A stretch of 64,000 nt of DNA from Faecalibacterium sp. An122 (GCF_002160895.1 NZ_NFLL01000011.1:1-64000), one strand, 5' to 3'; counted from the stretch's first letter, positions 52,117-60,690 are shown. The notes: a model not told the origin generated them from the letters alone. Translations and numbers: made by a program.

Positions 52117-53672
52117 CGCTTGATCAGCTCTTCAAATTCCTGCAGCGACATGGGCTTATACAGATAGTAGCCCTGGCCCGAAGTGCATCCGGCCCGGCGC
52201 AGGATGGTCATTTGTTCGGAGTTTTCGATGCCGGAGGCAATCACCGGCAGGCGGAACTTTTTGGCCTGTTCCAGGGCGGCCTGCAGCTTCTCGGTACCGC
52301 GGTGCTGGTCGTCGGAAAAATACCGCAGATCCAGCTTGAGGGCGTCGGTCTTGGCCTCCTTGAGGGCCAGCATGCCCATGAAATCGTCCTGACAGCCGTC
52401 GATCACCAGGCGGAAGCCGGCCTGCTGCAGCACGTCGCCGGTGTCCCGGGCGGCCCCTTCGCACTGGAGGTAGGCGCTCTCGGCGATTTCCAGCTCCAGA
52501 TACCGGGGCGGGATTTTGTATTTGTGGATCAGGGTCTTAAAGAACTGGATCAGGTCAATGGCCATCAGGTCGGTCTTGGAGATGTTGATGGCCAGGGGAA
52601 CCGGCCGTATGCCGGAATCAATCCAGTGGCGGATGGTCTTGCAGACCTCCTCCCAGATGTATTGGTCCAGCTTGGTGATGTAGCCGTTGCTCTCCACCAC
52701 CGAGATGAAGTCGTTCAGAGGCACCAGGCCGAAATCGCCGTGTTTCCACCGCATCAGAGCTTCGCCGCCGATGATGGCCCGGGTGTTCAGGTCGCAGATG
52801 GGCTGGACGTAGAAGATGAACTCCCCATTTTTCATGCCCTCCTGGATTTCGGGCATCAGGCGCTGTTCGTTGCCGGGGTTCAGGGCGGCGGCTGTGGGCG
52901 CCGCCGCCGGCATGTAGCCGTGATTCTTGGGCAGCCGCTCCAGCCGCTCCAGAATCTGCTGCATTTCCTTGTTGCGGCGCAGCCGGGTCTGTTCGGCCGC
53001 GCTGGGCATGATGTACATATGGAAGCTCTCGGTGAACAGGCCCAGCTCCCGCACCAGCAGGTTCCACAGCAGCTTGTGGCAGAGGTTGAACAATATCGAG
53101 AAGATAACGCCCACGATGGAAGTGTAGAAGGCCACGTCAATGCCCTGCAGCACCGTCTCGATGCTGCTGATGGTGGCGTCCACCGAGCTGAAGCTGATGC
53201 TGCTGATGCCCATAATCAGGCCCAGGAAGGTGCCCAGCAGGCCCAGGGCCGTCATGGTGCCGGGGATCTGGTTCACCACGTTCTGCCAGCTGCGCAGGGC
53301 CAGGGCCTCCTCGTTGATGACGTCCTCAATGTCGCTGGGGACCTGATCTTCCTTCTGCTGCTCGTTGATTTTGCTGCGGTAGAGGGCGAACAGGTCGTCC
53401 AGGGTCTTCTGGTGGAAGAAATATTCCAGCTGCTGCAGCGCCACCCAGGGGGTGTCGGTGCTGATCTCGGACAAATGGACGATGTTGCCCCGTGCGGTCC
53501 GCAGTCCGTCGGCATAGAGCATCAAGGGCACCATGCCGGCGCTGAACCCCAGCAGCAGAATCAGACACATGAGACTGATGATCAGCAGGGACAGAATGTC
53601 GGGCGTGAAAGCGACGGCCAGCGCACCGGCAATGACCAAAAGCACGCCGACCAGGGCGATCAGTTTTTTCAT
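52113..53672 (-). CDS. MotA/TolQ/ExbB-like proton channel fused to a degenerate EAL domain
   Basis: 519 residues from ATG 53672. Helices lie at about 4-22 and 26-53. The TolQ/MotA pair is NQIPGTMTALGLLGTFLGLI (134-153) and ETVLQGIDVAFYTSIVGVIF (172-191). An EAL domain spans 275-515 with EALMRW (304-309), NIS (363-365), K446 and D448. The DDFG motif is replaced by DGCQDD (425-430) and AEG by ASG (479-481), so phosphodiesterase activity is unlikely, though binding of c-di-GMP remains possible. It is coupled to the MotB-like gene. The pair may be a stator gated by c-di-GMP. Confidence 0.8.
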   Translation of the reverse strand: MKKLIALVGVLLVIAGALAVAFTPDILSLLIISLMCLILLLGFSAGMVPLMLYADGLRTARGNIVHLSEISTDTPWVALQQLEYFFHQKTLDDLFALYRSKINEQQKEDQVPSDIEDVINEEALALRSWQNVVNQIPGTMTALGLLGTFLGLIMGISSISFSSVDATISSIETVLQGIDVAFYTSIVGVIFSILFNLCHKLLWNLLVRELGLFTESFHMYIMPSAAEQTRLRRNKEMQQILERLERLPKNHGYMPAAAPTAAALNPGNEQRLMPEIQEGMKNGEFIFYVQPICDLNTRAIIGGEALMRWKHGDFGLVPLNDFISVVESNGYITKLDQYIWEEVCKTIRHWIDSGIRPVPLAINISKTDLMAIDLIQFFKTLIHKYKIPPRYLELEIAESAYLQCEGAARDTGDVLQQAGFRLVIDGCQDDFMGMLALKEAKTDALKLDLRYFSDDQHRGTEKLQAALEQAKKFRLPVIASGIENSEQMTILRRAGCTSGQGYYLYKPMSLQEFEELIKR

Positions 53673-53819
53673 TCGGGATCGGCTCCTTCCTGCAAAAATA
53701 CATGGAATAAAGGATAAACAGCCCGGATGGGGTCCAGGGCTGCAGAGTGCAAAAAACAGGGGCAATTATCTGGTTAAAATATACAAAAAATGCCGGAGGA
53801 CAAAGAATTTAACGCTTTT

Positions 53820-53848
53820 ATTATATCATTTTTACCTGCGTGTGTAAA
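53820..53848 (-). promoter_or_regulatory. Promoter of the MotA-EAL operon
   Basis: Minus-strand TTTACA (53,848-53,843), 17-base spacer and TATAAT (53,825-53,820). The start codon is 148 bases downstream, so there is a leader of about 140 bases with no obvious structure. Confidence 0.75.
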
Positions 53849-53872
53849 GTTTCGTCACCGGCATTTTTATGC

Positions 53873-53901
53873 TTGACAGTCCTGGGGTTTTATGCTATTT
53901 A
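53873..53901 (+). promoter_or_regulatory. Promoter of the ABC exporter gene
   Basis: TTGACA, 17-base spacer and TATTTA, directed towards the exporter and divergent from the MotA-EAL promoter 25 bases away. It implies a leader of about 220-270 bases. Confidence 0.65.
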
Positions 53902-54116
53902 TTAGGTACAAAAAGGGATGAAGCAGTGTAAAAAATGATGCGTTTTTCGTCAAATTTGCGGACAGACGGCGCAGGGATCTTCCGGCGCGGAAGCGATCTC
54001 TGGTTATGCATGGATTTGCAGGGATAAAATGGGTCTTTTCGCCCTATAAAGCGGGGCGCAGGACCCGCAGTCCGGCGGAAAAGGGCCGGCATGGCGCCGG
54101 GAACGAAGAAGCACAG

Positions 54117-54149
54117 GAGGCAGTCAACATGTTTGACCGCCTCTTTTTT
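54117..54149 (+). promoter_or_regulatory. Leader terminator (attenuator) at the exporter start
   Basis: GAGGCAGTCAA-loop-TTGACCGCCTC (one mismatch) followed by TTTTTT. The hairpin contains an AGGAGG site and an in-frame ATG at 54,129, and lies just before the GTG at 54,177, which has its own AGGAGG. The arrangement suits transcription attenuation of the exporter. Confidence 0.55.
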
Positions 54150-54176
54150 ACACAGGCGGGGCGAGGAGGAACCAGG

Positions 54177-55877
54177 GTGAACAAGAAAAAACACGGCAAA
54201 TATTCAACCCGCCAGCAGCTGCAATGGGTATGGCAGCGGGTCGGGCGGTATAAATACGGCGTTTTCCTGACGGCGGTGCTGCGGATGTGGAGCGCGGCCA
54301 ATGTGGTGGTGGTTCCGCTGGTGTTCCGGGTTCTGGTGGACGCCGCCGTGGCCGGCCAGAAGCGGGGGTTTGTAATCGGATTCGTCCTGTATGCCGGACT
54401 GTTCGGCCTCCAGACCGCCATCTGGAGCGTGTTGTTCCACCTGAACCAGCGGGTCAGCTTCCAGATGGAGGCCAGCATCAAGGGCCGGCTGTACGAGGGA
54501 TTGCTCCGCACCGAGTATTCCTCCCTGAAAGAATATGCCATTGGCGAGCTGAACAGCCATTTGAACAGCGACGTCAAGCTGATTGTGTCGGGCCTGCTGA
54601 CCATTGTGCCGGGCGTTTTGTCCATTGTGGTCCGGGCCGGCGGCGCCGCGCTGGTTCTCTATTGGTGGGAGCCCGCCTTTCTGGTGGTGTACGCCCTGGT
54701 GCTGGCCGGGGTGGGCGTGGCCATGGCGGTGCTTCGCCGCCCCATGAAAACCATGCAGCGGGCGGTGCGGCGGGAGTCGGACGGGGTGCAGGCGGTGCAG
54801 CAGGACACCCTCAGCAACACCCTGATGGTCCAGACCTTTCTGGCCTACGACAGCGCCACCACCGCCTGGAAAGACCGGCTGGACAGCCTGCGCCAGGCGG
54901 TCTACCGCCAGAACCGCTTCTCCAATGTGCTCCACACCGGGTACGGGGTGCTGAGCGACCTGGGGTATCTGGGCTGTCTGCTGTGGTTTGGCGCGGGGGT
55001 GCTGGATGGACGGGTGTCCTACGGCACCCTGTCGGCGGCGCTGCAGCTGGTGAGCCAGGTGCAGAACCCCTTCGGCGATATGACGCAGCAGCTGTCCTCT
55101 TGGTTTTCCTTCCAGACCTCGGCCGAACGTCTGATGGATCTGGACGCCCTGCCCAAGGAATCCCTGCGCCCCGACGCTCCCCCGCCGGATATGCAGACCA
55201 TCGAGATCCGGGGCCTGTCCTTTGGCTACGACGGAGACCCCACCCTCGACGATGTGTCGCTGGATATCCACCAGGGGGACTGCATCGGCTTTGTGGGGGT
55301 GTCGGGGGCCGGCAAGAGTACCCTGCTGAAAATCCTCCTCTCCCTCTATTCGGTCCAGGCCGGCCAGGTGACGGTGCGGGACAAGGAGGGCGGCGCGGTG
55401 CCCCTCTCCCCTGCCACCCGCCAGCTGTTCGCCTATGTGCCCCAGGGCCACAGCGTCATTGCGGGAACCATCGAGCAGGTGGTGTCCTTCCGCTATGACC
55501 AGACGGTCTTTTCCCCGGAGGAAAAGGCGCGCATCCAGGCGGCCTGCCGGACCGCCTGTGTGGACGATTTTGTGGATACCCTGTCCGACGGGTACGAAAC
55601 CCTGATCGGAGAGGGCGGCGCCGGCGTGTCGGAAGGCCAGCTCCAGCGGCTGGCCATTGCCCGGGCCATCTACTATGGCGCGCCGGTGCTGCTGCTGGAT
55701 GAGGCCACCAGCGCCCTGGACGAGGCCACCGAGCGCCGGGTGCTGGAAAACATCCGGGCCCTGAAGGACCGCACCGTCCTCACCATCACCCACAACACCC
55801 AGGCCCTGTCCATCTGCAACCGCATTGTGCGGGTCAAGGACGGGAAACTGTACGAAGAATGCCCGGCGGCCCTGTGA
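54177..55877 (+). CDS. ABC exporter (fused membrane and ATPase domains)
   Basis: About 566 residues from GTG 54,177 (AGGAGGAACCAGG upstream); an alternative in-frame ATG at 54,129 adds 16 residues. Six membrane helices span about 20-300. The ATPase has Walker A GVSGAGKST, a Q-loop in FAYVPQGH, signature VSEGQLQRL (in place of LSGGQ) and Walker B VLLLDEATSALDE. It is a half-transporter of the exporter type and should dimerise. The signature variant VSEGQ is unusual but seen in peptide/drug exporters. Substrate unknown. Confidence 0.9.
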   Translation: MNKKKHGKYSTRQQLQWVWQRVGRYKYGVFLTAVLRMWSAANVVVVPLVFRVLVDAAVAGQKRGFVIGFVLYAGLFGLQTAIWSVLFHLNQRVSFQMEASIKGRLYEGLLRTEYSSLKEYAIGELNSHLNSDVKLIVSGLLTIVPGVLSIVVRAGGAALVLYWWEPAFLVVYALVLAGVGVAMAVLRRPMKTMQRAVRRESDGVQAVQQDTLSNTLMVQTFLAYDSATTAWKDRLDSLRQAVYRQNRFSNVLHTGYGVLSDLGYLGCLLWFGAGVLDGRVSYGTLSAALQLVSQVQNPFGDMTQQLSSWFSFQTSAERLMDLDALPKESLRPDAPPPDMQTIEIRGLSFGYDGDPTLDDVSLDIHQGDCIGFVGVSGAGKSTLLKILLSLYSVQAGQVTVRDKEGGAVPLSPATRQLFAYVPQGHSVIAGTIEQVVSFRYDQTVFSPEEKARIQAACRTACVDDFVDTLSDGYETLIGEGGAGVSEGQLQRLAIARAIYYGAPVLLLDEATSALDEATERRVLENIRALKDRTVLTITHNTQALSICNRIVRVKDGKLYEECPAAL

Positions 55878-55898
55878 CCCCGGCAAAAAAGCAGAAAA

Positions 55899-55951
55899 AC
55901 GCCCCTTCCCAGCGAAGGACCGGTTTGCGGTCGGTTGGGAGGGGGCGTTTT
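55899..55951 (+). terminator. Terminator after the ABC exporter
   Basis: ACGCCCCTTCCCA-(24 nt)-TGGGAGGGGGCGT with one wobble, then TTTT. It also faces the end of the arsC gene (55,964). Confidence 0.75.
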
Positions 55952-55963
55952 GTGGTTGGGGGA

Positions 55964-56371
55964 TTAGAGTCCGGCTTCCAGCTGGGCTTTCAGGTCCAGG
56001 ATGCGGGCGTGAATCCGGGCGATGACCTCCCGGAATACCTCGTCGCTCTGGCCGGTGGGGTCCTCGAGACCCCAGTCCTCCCGGCGGCAGCAGGGCAGTG
56101 TCGGACACTGGACGTTGCAGCCCATGGTGATGACCACATCCACCGGGGGCAGCTCGGACAGCAGCTTGCTGCACTGGGTCTGCTCCATGTCGATGCCGTA
56201 GATCTCTTTCATCAGCCGGACGGCGTCGGGGTTGATCCGGGGCTTGGTCTCGGTGCCCGCCGAATAGCTGTTGAACACGTCGGCGGCCAGATGGCGGCCC
56301 AGGGCCTCGGCAATCTGGCTGCGGCAGGAATTGTGGACGCAGACAAAGGCGACTTTGGGCTTGGTCTCCAT
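55964..56371 (-). CDS. arsC: Arsenate reductase, thioredoxin-coupled type
   Basis: 135 residues from ATG 56,371. The P-loop C11-VHNSC-R17 is the CX5R motif of the low-molecular-weight phosphatase fold. Cys85, Cys89 and the CC pair at 94-95 (GCNVQCPTLPCC) supply the redox relay, and EDP (103-105) gives the general acid. It reduces arsenate to arsenite for export. It is the last gene of the ars operon, 5 bases after the thioredoxin-like gene. Confidence 0.88.
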   Translation of the reverse strand: METKPKVAFVCVHNSCRSQIAEALGRHLAADVFNSYSAGTETKPRINPDAVRLMKEIYGIDMEQTQCSKLLSELPPVDVVITMGCNVQCPTLPCCRREDWGLEDPTGQSDEVFREVIARIHARILDLKAQLEAGL

Positions 56372-56376
56372 GGCGA

Positions 56377-56700
56377 TCACCCTCTGGCTTTCTGGATCAG
56401 GGCCTTGATCTGGTCCCGGCTGGGAACCTGGCCGTAGGACACCACCTTCCCGTCCACCACCAGGGCCGGGGTGGACAGAACGCCATAGGCGGCGATCTGG
56501 GCGAAATCGGTGACGTGGCCCACCGGCTCGTCCATGCCCAGGTCGGCCAGAGCGGCCCGGGTGGTATCCTCCAGGGCGTGGCACCGGGCGCAGCCCGAGC
56601 CCAGCACCAGAATGCGGGCGTTGGTGTCGGCCTGAGGGGCCGAGCAGCTGCAGGAACAGCCGCAGGCGGATGCTTCTTTCTTTTTGTCAAACAGTCCCAT
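56377..56700 (-). CDS. Thioredoxin-like redox protein
   Basis: 107 residues. It has a Cys-rich leader (CGCSCSCS, 13-20) followed by a thioredoxin fold with the active site GCARC (Cys37 and Cys40) and cis-Pro in LSTPALVVDGKV. This is the thioredoxin_3/redox-active disulfide protein type often paired with DUF318 permeases. In this operon it probably passes electrons to ArsC or to arsenic species. Confidence 0.85.
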   Translation of the reverse strand: MGLFDKKKEASACGCSCSCSAPQADTNARILVLGSGCARCHALEDTTRAALADLGMDEPVGHVTDFAQIAAYGVLSTPALVVDGKVVSYGQVPSRDQIKALIQKARG

Positions 56701-56718
56701 ACAAGTTTACCTCCTGTG

Positions 56719-57720
56719 TCAGATGAAAAGAATGGACAGTGCGTTGAAAAGGTAGCCGGCCGTCACAATGCCGGCGGCGCAGACTCCCACAAACAGGGCC
56801 AGCAGCCGGGGCTTGACGGCCTTGCGCAGCAGAACCAGAGAGGGCAGAGATAGGGTGGTGACCGCCATCATAAAGGAGAGGACGGTGCCCAGCTGAGCGC
56901 CCTTGGCCAAGAGTGCCTCGGCCACCGGGATGGTGCCGAAAATATCGGCGTACATGGGGATGCCGGCGGCGGTGGCCAGCAGAACGCCCAGAGGACTGCT
57001 GCTGCCCAGCAGGGCCTCCACCCAGCCCTCGGGAATCCAGTTGTGAATCCAGGCGCCGATTCCCACGCCCACCAGAATGTAGGGGAAAACCTTTTTCCAG
57101 GTGGAGACCATCTGGCCCCGGGCATAGAGCAGGCGGTCCCGCTGGGTCAGGCTGGGTGCGTCCATCAGGGCGCCCGGCGCCGCCCGGACAAAGGGCTCGA
57201 TGTCGTCCTCCATGTGGAGATGCTCAATGGCGGTGCCGCCGGCCACCGCAATGGCCAGGCCCAGCAGCACATACAATACCGCCACCCTGGCCCCGAACAT
57301 GCTCATCAAAAGCAGCAGGCTGGCCAGGTCCACCATGGGGGAAGAAATCAGAAAGGAGAAGGTGACCCCCAGAGGCAGCCCGGCGCTGGTGAACCCGATG
57401 AACAGCGGGATGGAGGAGCAGGAGCAGAAGGGAGTCACGGTGCCCAGCAGGGCGGCGATGAGGTTGGCGCCGATGCCGTGGAACCGGCCCAGAATCTTCC
57501 GGCTGCGCTCGGGCGGGAAATAGCTCTGGATGTAGGAGATGCAGAAGATCAGCACACAGAGCAGAATGGTGATTTTCAGCACATCGTAGAGGAAAAACTG
57601 GACGCTGGCCCCGAGACGGCTGGACAGGTCCAGCCCCAGAGCCTCCAGTCCCCGGCCGATGGCGGCGTTGAGCCATTTCATGCCCAACACCTGGCCCTGT
57701 AAAAATGTCCCGATACCCAT
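56719..57720 (-). CDS. ArsP-like permease (DUF318)
   Basis: 333 residues from ATG 57,720, with about ten membrane helices. The DUF318 signature is present: LGTVTPFCSCSSIPLFIGFT, then SFLISSPMVDLASLLLL. The Cys pair in FCSCSS is the thought arsenical site of the ArsP family. It exports arsenite or methylarsenite. A palindromic operator (57,748-57,763) lies 28 bases upstream of the start codon. Confidence 0.85.
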   Translation of the reverse strand: MGIGTFLQGQVLGMKWLNAAIGRGLEALGLDLSSRLGASVQFFLYDVLKITILLCVLIFCISYIQSYFPPERSRKILGRFHGIGANLIAALLGTVTPFCSCSSIPLFIGFTSAGLPLGVTFSFLISSPMVDLASLLLLMSMFGARVAVLYVLLGLAIAVAGGTAIEHLHMEDDIEPFVRAAPGALMDAPSLTQRDRLLYARGQMVSTWKKVFPYILVGVGIGAWIHNWIPEGWVEALLGSSSPLGVLLATAAGIPMYADIFGTIPVAEALLAKGAQLGTVLSFMMAVTTLSLPSLVLLRKAVKPRLLALFVGVCAAGIVTAGYLFNALSILFI

Positions 57721-57747
57721 AAGAATACCTCGCTTTGCGGATGATTC

Positions 57748-57763
57748 ATCAAAATATTTTGAT
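57748..57763. promoter_or_regulatory. ArsR-type operator upstream of the permease
   Basis: ATCAAAA-TA-TTTTGAT (extended to the 18-bp perfect palindrome at 57,747-57,764). It matches the site upstream of arsR in both arms. Confidence 0.75.
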
Positions 57764-57843
57764 GTGTAGCCCCGAAACAAGCGCCATTCCATCGAATGGC
57801 GCAGGTGCGGACAAGATGCAGAGGGCCGAGTACGCCCGGCGGC

Positions 57844-58170
57844 TCACTCCCTGCCCCGGCGGCAGGCGCAGCCGGAGCTTTGGGCTTCGGCGTCGGGGGT
57901 GGTGAGCTGGCGCAGCAGGTCCAGAGCGGCCTCCCGCCCTTCCCGGCTCAGCCGGTAATGGGTCCACTTGCCCTCCTGACGGCTCTCCACCAGGCCGGAA
58001 TCACAGAGAATCTTCATGTGATAGGACAGGCCGGACTGGGTCAGGTCCAGGGGCTGCTGCAGGACGCAGGCGCACTTTTCTCCGGTGCGCAGCTGTTCCA
58101 GAATGGCCAGCCGCTTGGGGTCGCACAGGGCCTTGAACACCCGGGCCTGCTGCTGATACAGTGTTTCCAT
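57844..58170 (-). CDS. arsR: ArsR-family metalloregulator
   Basis: 108 residues with the winged HTH (LDLTQSGLSYHMKILCDSGL, then WTHYRLSREG). CAC (33-35) sits in the position of the arsenite-sensing ELCVCDL motif, and a further CAC lies at the C-terminus. It represses the ars genes until arsenite binds. A palindrome 25 bases upstream and a second before the permease are the likely operators. Confidence 0.88.
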   Translation of the reverse strand: METLYQQQARVFKALCDPKRLAILEQLRTGEKCACVLQQPLDLTQSGLSYHMKILCDSGLVESRQEGKWTHYRLSREGREAALDLLRQLTTPDAEAQSSGCACRRGRE

Positions 58171-58194
58171 AGCCTTATTCCATCCTCACAACAT

Positions 58195-58210
58195 ATCAAA
58201 AAGTTTTGAT
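58195..58210. promoter_or_regulatory. ArsR-type operator upstream of arsR
   Basis: ATCAAAA-AG-TTTTGAT, a 7-2-7 palindrome 25 bases before the arsR start codon with the same arms as the site at 57,748. Confidence 0.75.
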
Positions 58211-58338
58211 GGATGCAGTATAGCCCAAAACCGGCGGCCTGTCAACAGGGAAAAGAAAATTTTCCTGCGGGCCCGGTCCGGGGACCGGATTTTGGGGGCG
58301 TTCATAGGGATTTCATGAAGGGTTTACATTTTTCTCTC

Positions 58339-58367
58339 TTTCCATGAGAACGAAAGTATGGTAAAAT
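58339..58367 (+). promoter_or_regulatory. Promoter of the cyclophilin gene
   Basis: TTTCCA, 17-base spacer and TAAAAT. About 150 bases of GC-rich leader follow before the ATG (58,527). I see no gene in 58,211-58,526. Confidence 0.45.
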
Positions 58368-58526
58368 GTCGATAGGGCGCCCGCGTCCTTTTTTCCTGGC
58401 CGGATGGGAGATGGAAAAGCCTGTGTGTGGTTTTCCCGGCGGGAGACGCGGGCTTTGGTATCTGTGCCCCGGGGCGTCTGGGACGTTGAACGCCGGGGCC
58501 TGCGATGAAGGAGTAGGAGAAGCACT

Positions 58527-59003
58527 ATGGTTCGTATTACTATGGAAGACGGCGGTGTCATCGACATCGAGCTGGACAAGAAGGCCGCCCCCATCACCTG
58601 CGAGAACTTTGAGAAGCTGGTGAAGTCCGGGTTTTATGACGGCCTGACCTTCCACCGGGTGATTCCCGGCTTTATGATTCAGGGCGGCTGCCCCCTGGGC
58701 AACGGCACCGGCGGCCCGGGCTGGAAGATCAAGGGCGAGTTCCTGGCCAACGGCGTGGCCAACCCCATCCGCCACACCCGCGGCGTGGTCAGCATGGCCC
58801 GTGCCGCTGATCCCAACAGCGCCGGCAGCCAGTTCTTCATCATGCACCAGGATGCACCCCACCTGGACGGCCAGTACGCAGCCTTTGGCCACGTCACCGC
58901 CGGCATGGATGTGGTGGACCGGATTGCTTCGGTCCGCACCGACTGGAACGATAAGCCCGCCACCCCCGTTCGGATGAAGAGCGTGGTCATCATCGGGGAG
59001 TAA
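58527..59003 (+). CDS. Cyclophilin-type peptidyl-prolyl isomerase
   Basis: 158 residues; GGAGTAGGAGAAGCACT precedes the ATG. The core motifs are FHRVIPGFMIQGGCP, SMARAADPNSAGSQFFI and FGHVTAGMDVVDRIA, with the catalytic Arg in FHRV. There is no signal peptide, so it acts in the cytoplasm. It is transcribed alone between a weak promoter and a strong terminator. Confidence 0.93.
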   Translation: MVRITMEDGGVIDIELDKKAAPITCENFEKLVKSGFYDGLTFHRVIPGFMIQGGCPLGNGTGGPGWKIKGEFLANGVANPIRHTRGVVSMARAADPNSAGSQFFIMHQDAPHLDGQYAAFGHVTAGMDVVDRIASVRTDWNDKPATPVRMKSVVIIGE

Positions 59004-59044
59004 ACTTCCCTGCGGGCCGGAAAACCGGAACAGAAAAAACACAG

Positions 59045-59086
59045 CGCCCCCGTTCAGGCCCAGCGGCCCGGACGGGGGCGTTTTTT
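59045..59086 (+). terminator. Terminator after the cyclophilin gene
   Basis: CGCCCCCGT-(18 nt)-ACGGGGGCG then TTTTTT. Confidence 0.88.
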
Positions 59087-59140
59087 GTCTGGATTTCCCG
59101 GCGGGGGCCGGACGCTGAAAGAGGTGCAGGCCGTTTCACA

Positions 59141-59168
59141 AAGAAACACCCCCGGAAACCCGGGGGTG
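59141..59168 (-). terminator. Terminator after the FAD oxidoreductase gene
   Basis: CACCCCCGG-GTTT-CCGGGGGTG followed by TTTCTTT on the minus strand, 46 bases after the stop codon. Confidence 0.75.
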
Positions 59169-59213
59169 AAAAGCGGCTAAAGGCCTATATACAAAGCGTT
59201 ATATTACAATCTG

Positions 59214-60638
59214 TTATAGAGGCCGGAGCTCCAGGCCTTCCTTTTCGGCCAGCTTGCGGCCCATCAGGACGCCCATGACGCTGGCCATCATCAGGCCGCG
59301 GGTCCAGCCCGAGCTGTCGCCCAGGCAGTGGAGGCCCTGGATGTTGGTGTCCAGGTTCTTGTCCATCTTGACCTTGTTGGAGTAGAACTTCAGCTCAGGG
59401 CTGTACAGCAGGGTCTCGTAGGCGGCGAAGCCGGGCACCACCATGTCCAGCATCTTGATGAACTCAATGATGTTGGTCATGGCCCGGTAGGGCATGGCGG
59501 CGGTGATATCGCCGGCCACCGCATCGGGCAGGGTGGGCCGGACGTTGCTGCGGGCCAGTTCCTCGGGCCAGGTGCGCTTGCCGTCCAGGATGTCGCCGTA
59601 GCGCTGGACCAGAATGTGGCCGGCGCCCAGCATGTTGGTCAGCTCGCCCACCTTCTGGGCGTAGGAAATGGGCTGGTTGAAGGGCTCGGTGAAGTTGTGG
59701 GACACCAGAATGGCCAGGTTGGTGTTCTCGCTCTTCTTCTCCTTGTAGCTGTGGCCGTTGACCACCGCCAGGTCGTTGTCGTAGTTCTCCTGGGCCACAA
59801 AGCCGCCCGGGTTCTGGCAGAAGGTGCGGACCTTGTTCTTCCAGGGACGGGGGTAGCCGATCAGCTTGGACTCGTACAGCACCCGGTTGACCTTTTCCAT
59901 CACCTCGTTGCGGCACTCTACCCGGACGCCGATGTCCACGGTGCCGGGCTTGTGGGCGATGTGGTGTTCCGCACAGAGCTTTTCCAGCCAGTCGGCGCCC
60001 CGGCGGCCGGTGCCGATGACCACCGTGTCGGCGTAGATGGGGCGGGATTCGCCGTTCTTTTCCCGCACCAGGACGCCGCGGCAGATGTCCCCGTCCAGCA
60101 GAATGTTCTCACATTCGGTGGAGAACAGCATCTCCACGCCGCCGGCCTGCAGGTGTTTTTCCACCGCCAGGTACAGCTGATGGGCTTTTTCGGTGCCCAG
60201 ATGGCGGATGGGGCAGTCCACCAGCTTGAGGCCGGCCTTGATGGCGTTTTTGCGGATTTCGCGGATGTCCTCGCCGGTGTAGATGCCCTCCACATGGGGG
60301 TCTGCGCCGAAGTCTAGATAAATCTTGTCGGTGTAGTCGATGAGCTGCTGGGCGAAGTTTTCGCCGATGAGGGAGGGCAGGTCGCCGCCCACCTCATAGG
60401 ACAGGCTCAGTTTGCCGTCCGAGAAGGCGCCGGCGCCCGAAAAGCCGGTGGTGATGGCGCAGGTGGGCCGGCAGTTGACGCAGTAGCCCAGCTCGGCCTT
60501 GGGGCAGCGGCGCTGCTCCACCGATTTGCCCTTCTCTACCAGAAGGATCTTCTTTTTGCTGCCGTGGCGCAGCAGCTCGACTGCGGTGAAGATGCCGGCA
60601 GGGCCTGCGCCCACAATAATCAGGTCGTATTTTTCCAT
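59214..60638 (-). CDS. NAD(P)/FAD-dependent oxidoreductase
   Basis: 474 residues. The FAD-binding GxGxxG is in DLIIVGAGPAGIFTAVELLR (5-24), followed by EKGKSVEQRRCPKAELGYCV. Later segments FSGAGAFSDGKLSLSYEVGG and HCLGDSSGWTRGLMMASVMG match the uncharacterised FAD-dependent family common in anaerobes. The cysteines at RRCP, YCVNCRPTC may carry a metal or disulphide. Substrate unknown. Confidence 0.88.
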   Translation of the reverse strand: MEKYDLIIVGAGPAGIFTAVELLRHGSKKKILLVEKGKSVEQRRCPKAELGYCVNCRPTCAITTGFSGAGAFSDGKLSLSYEVGGDLPSLIGENFAQQLIDYTDKIYLDFGADPHVEGIYTGEDIREIRKNAIKAGLKLVDCPIRHLGTEKAHQLYLAVEKHLQAGGVEMLFSTECENILLDGDICRGVLVREKNGESRPIYADTVVIGTGRRGADWLEKLCAEHHIAHKPGTVDIGVRVECRNEVMEKVNRVLYESKLIGYPRPWKNKVRTFCQNPGGFVAQENYDNDLAVVNGHSYKEKKSENTNLAILVSHNFTEPFNQPISYAQKVGELTNMLGAGHILVQRYGDILDGKRTWPEELARSNVRPTLPDAVAGDITAAMPYRAMTNIIEFIKMLDMVVPGFAAYETLLYSPELKFYSNKVKMDKNLDTNIQGLHCLGDSSGWTRGLMMASVMGVLMGRKLAEKEGLELRPL

Positions 60639-60690
60639 GGTCGTGTTTCCCTTTCTATGCTACTGCCGCGTCTGCGGCAGAAAAACGGGG

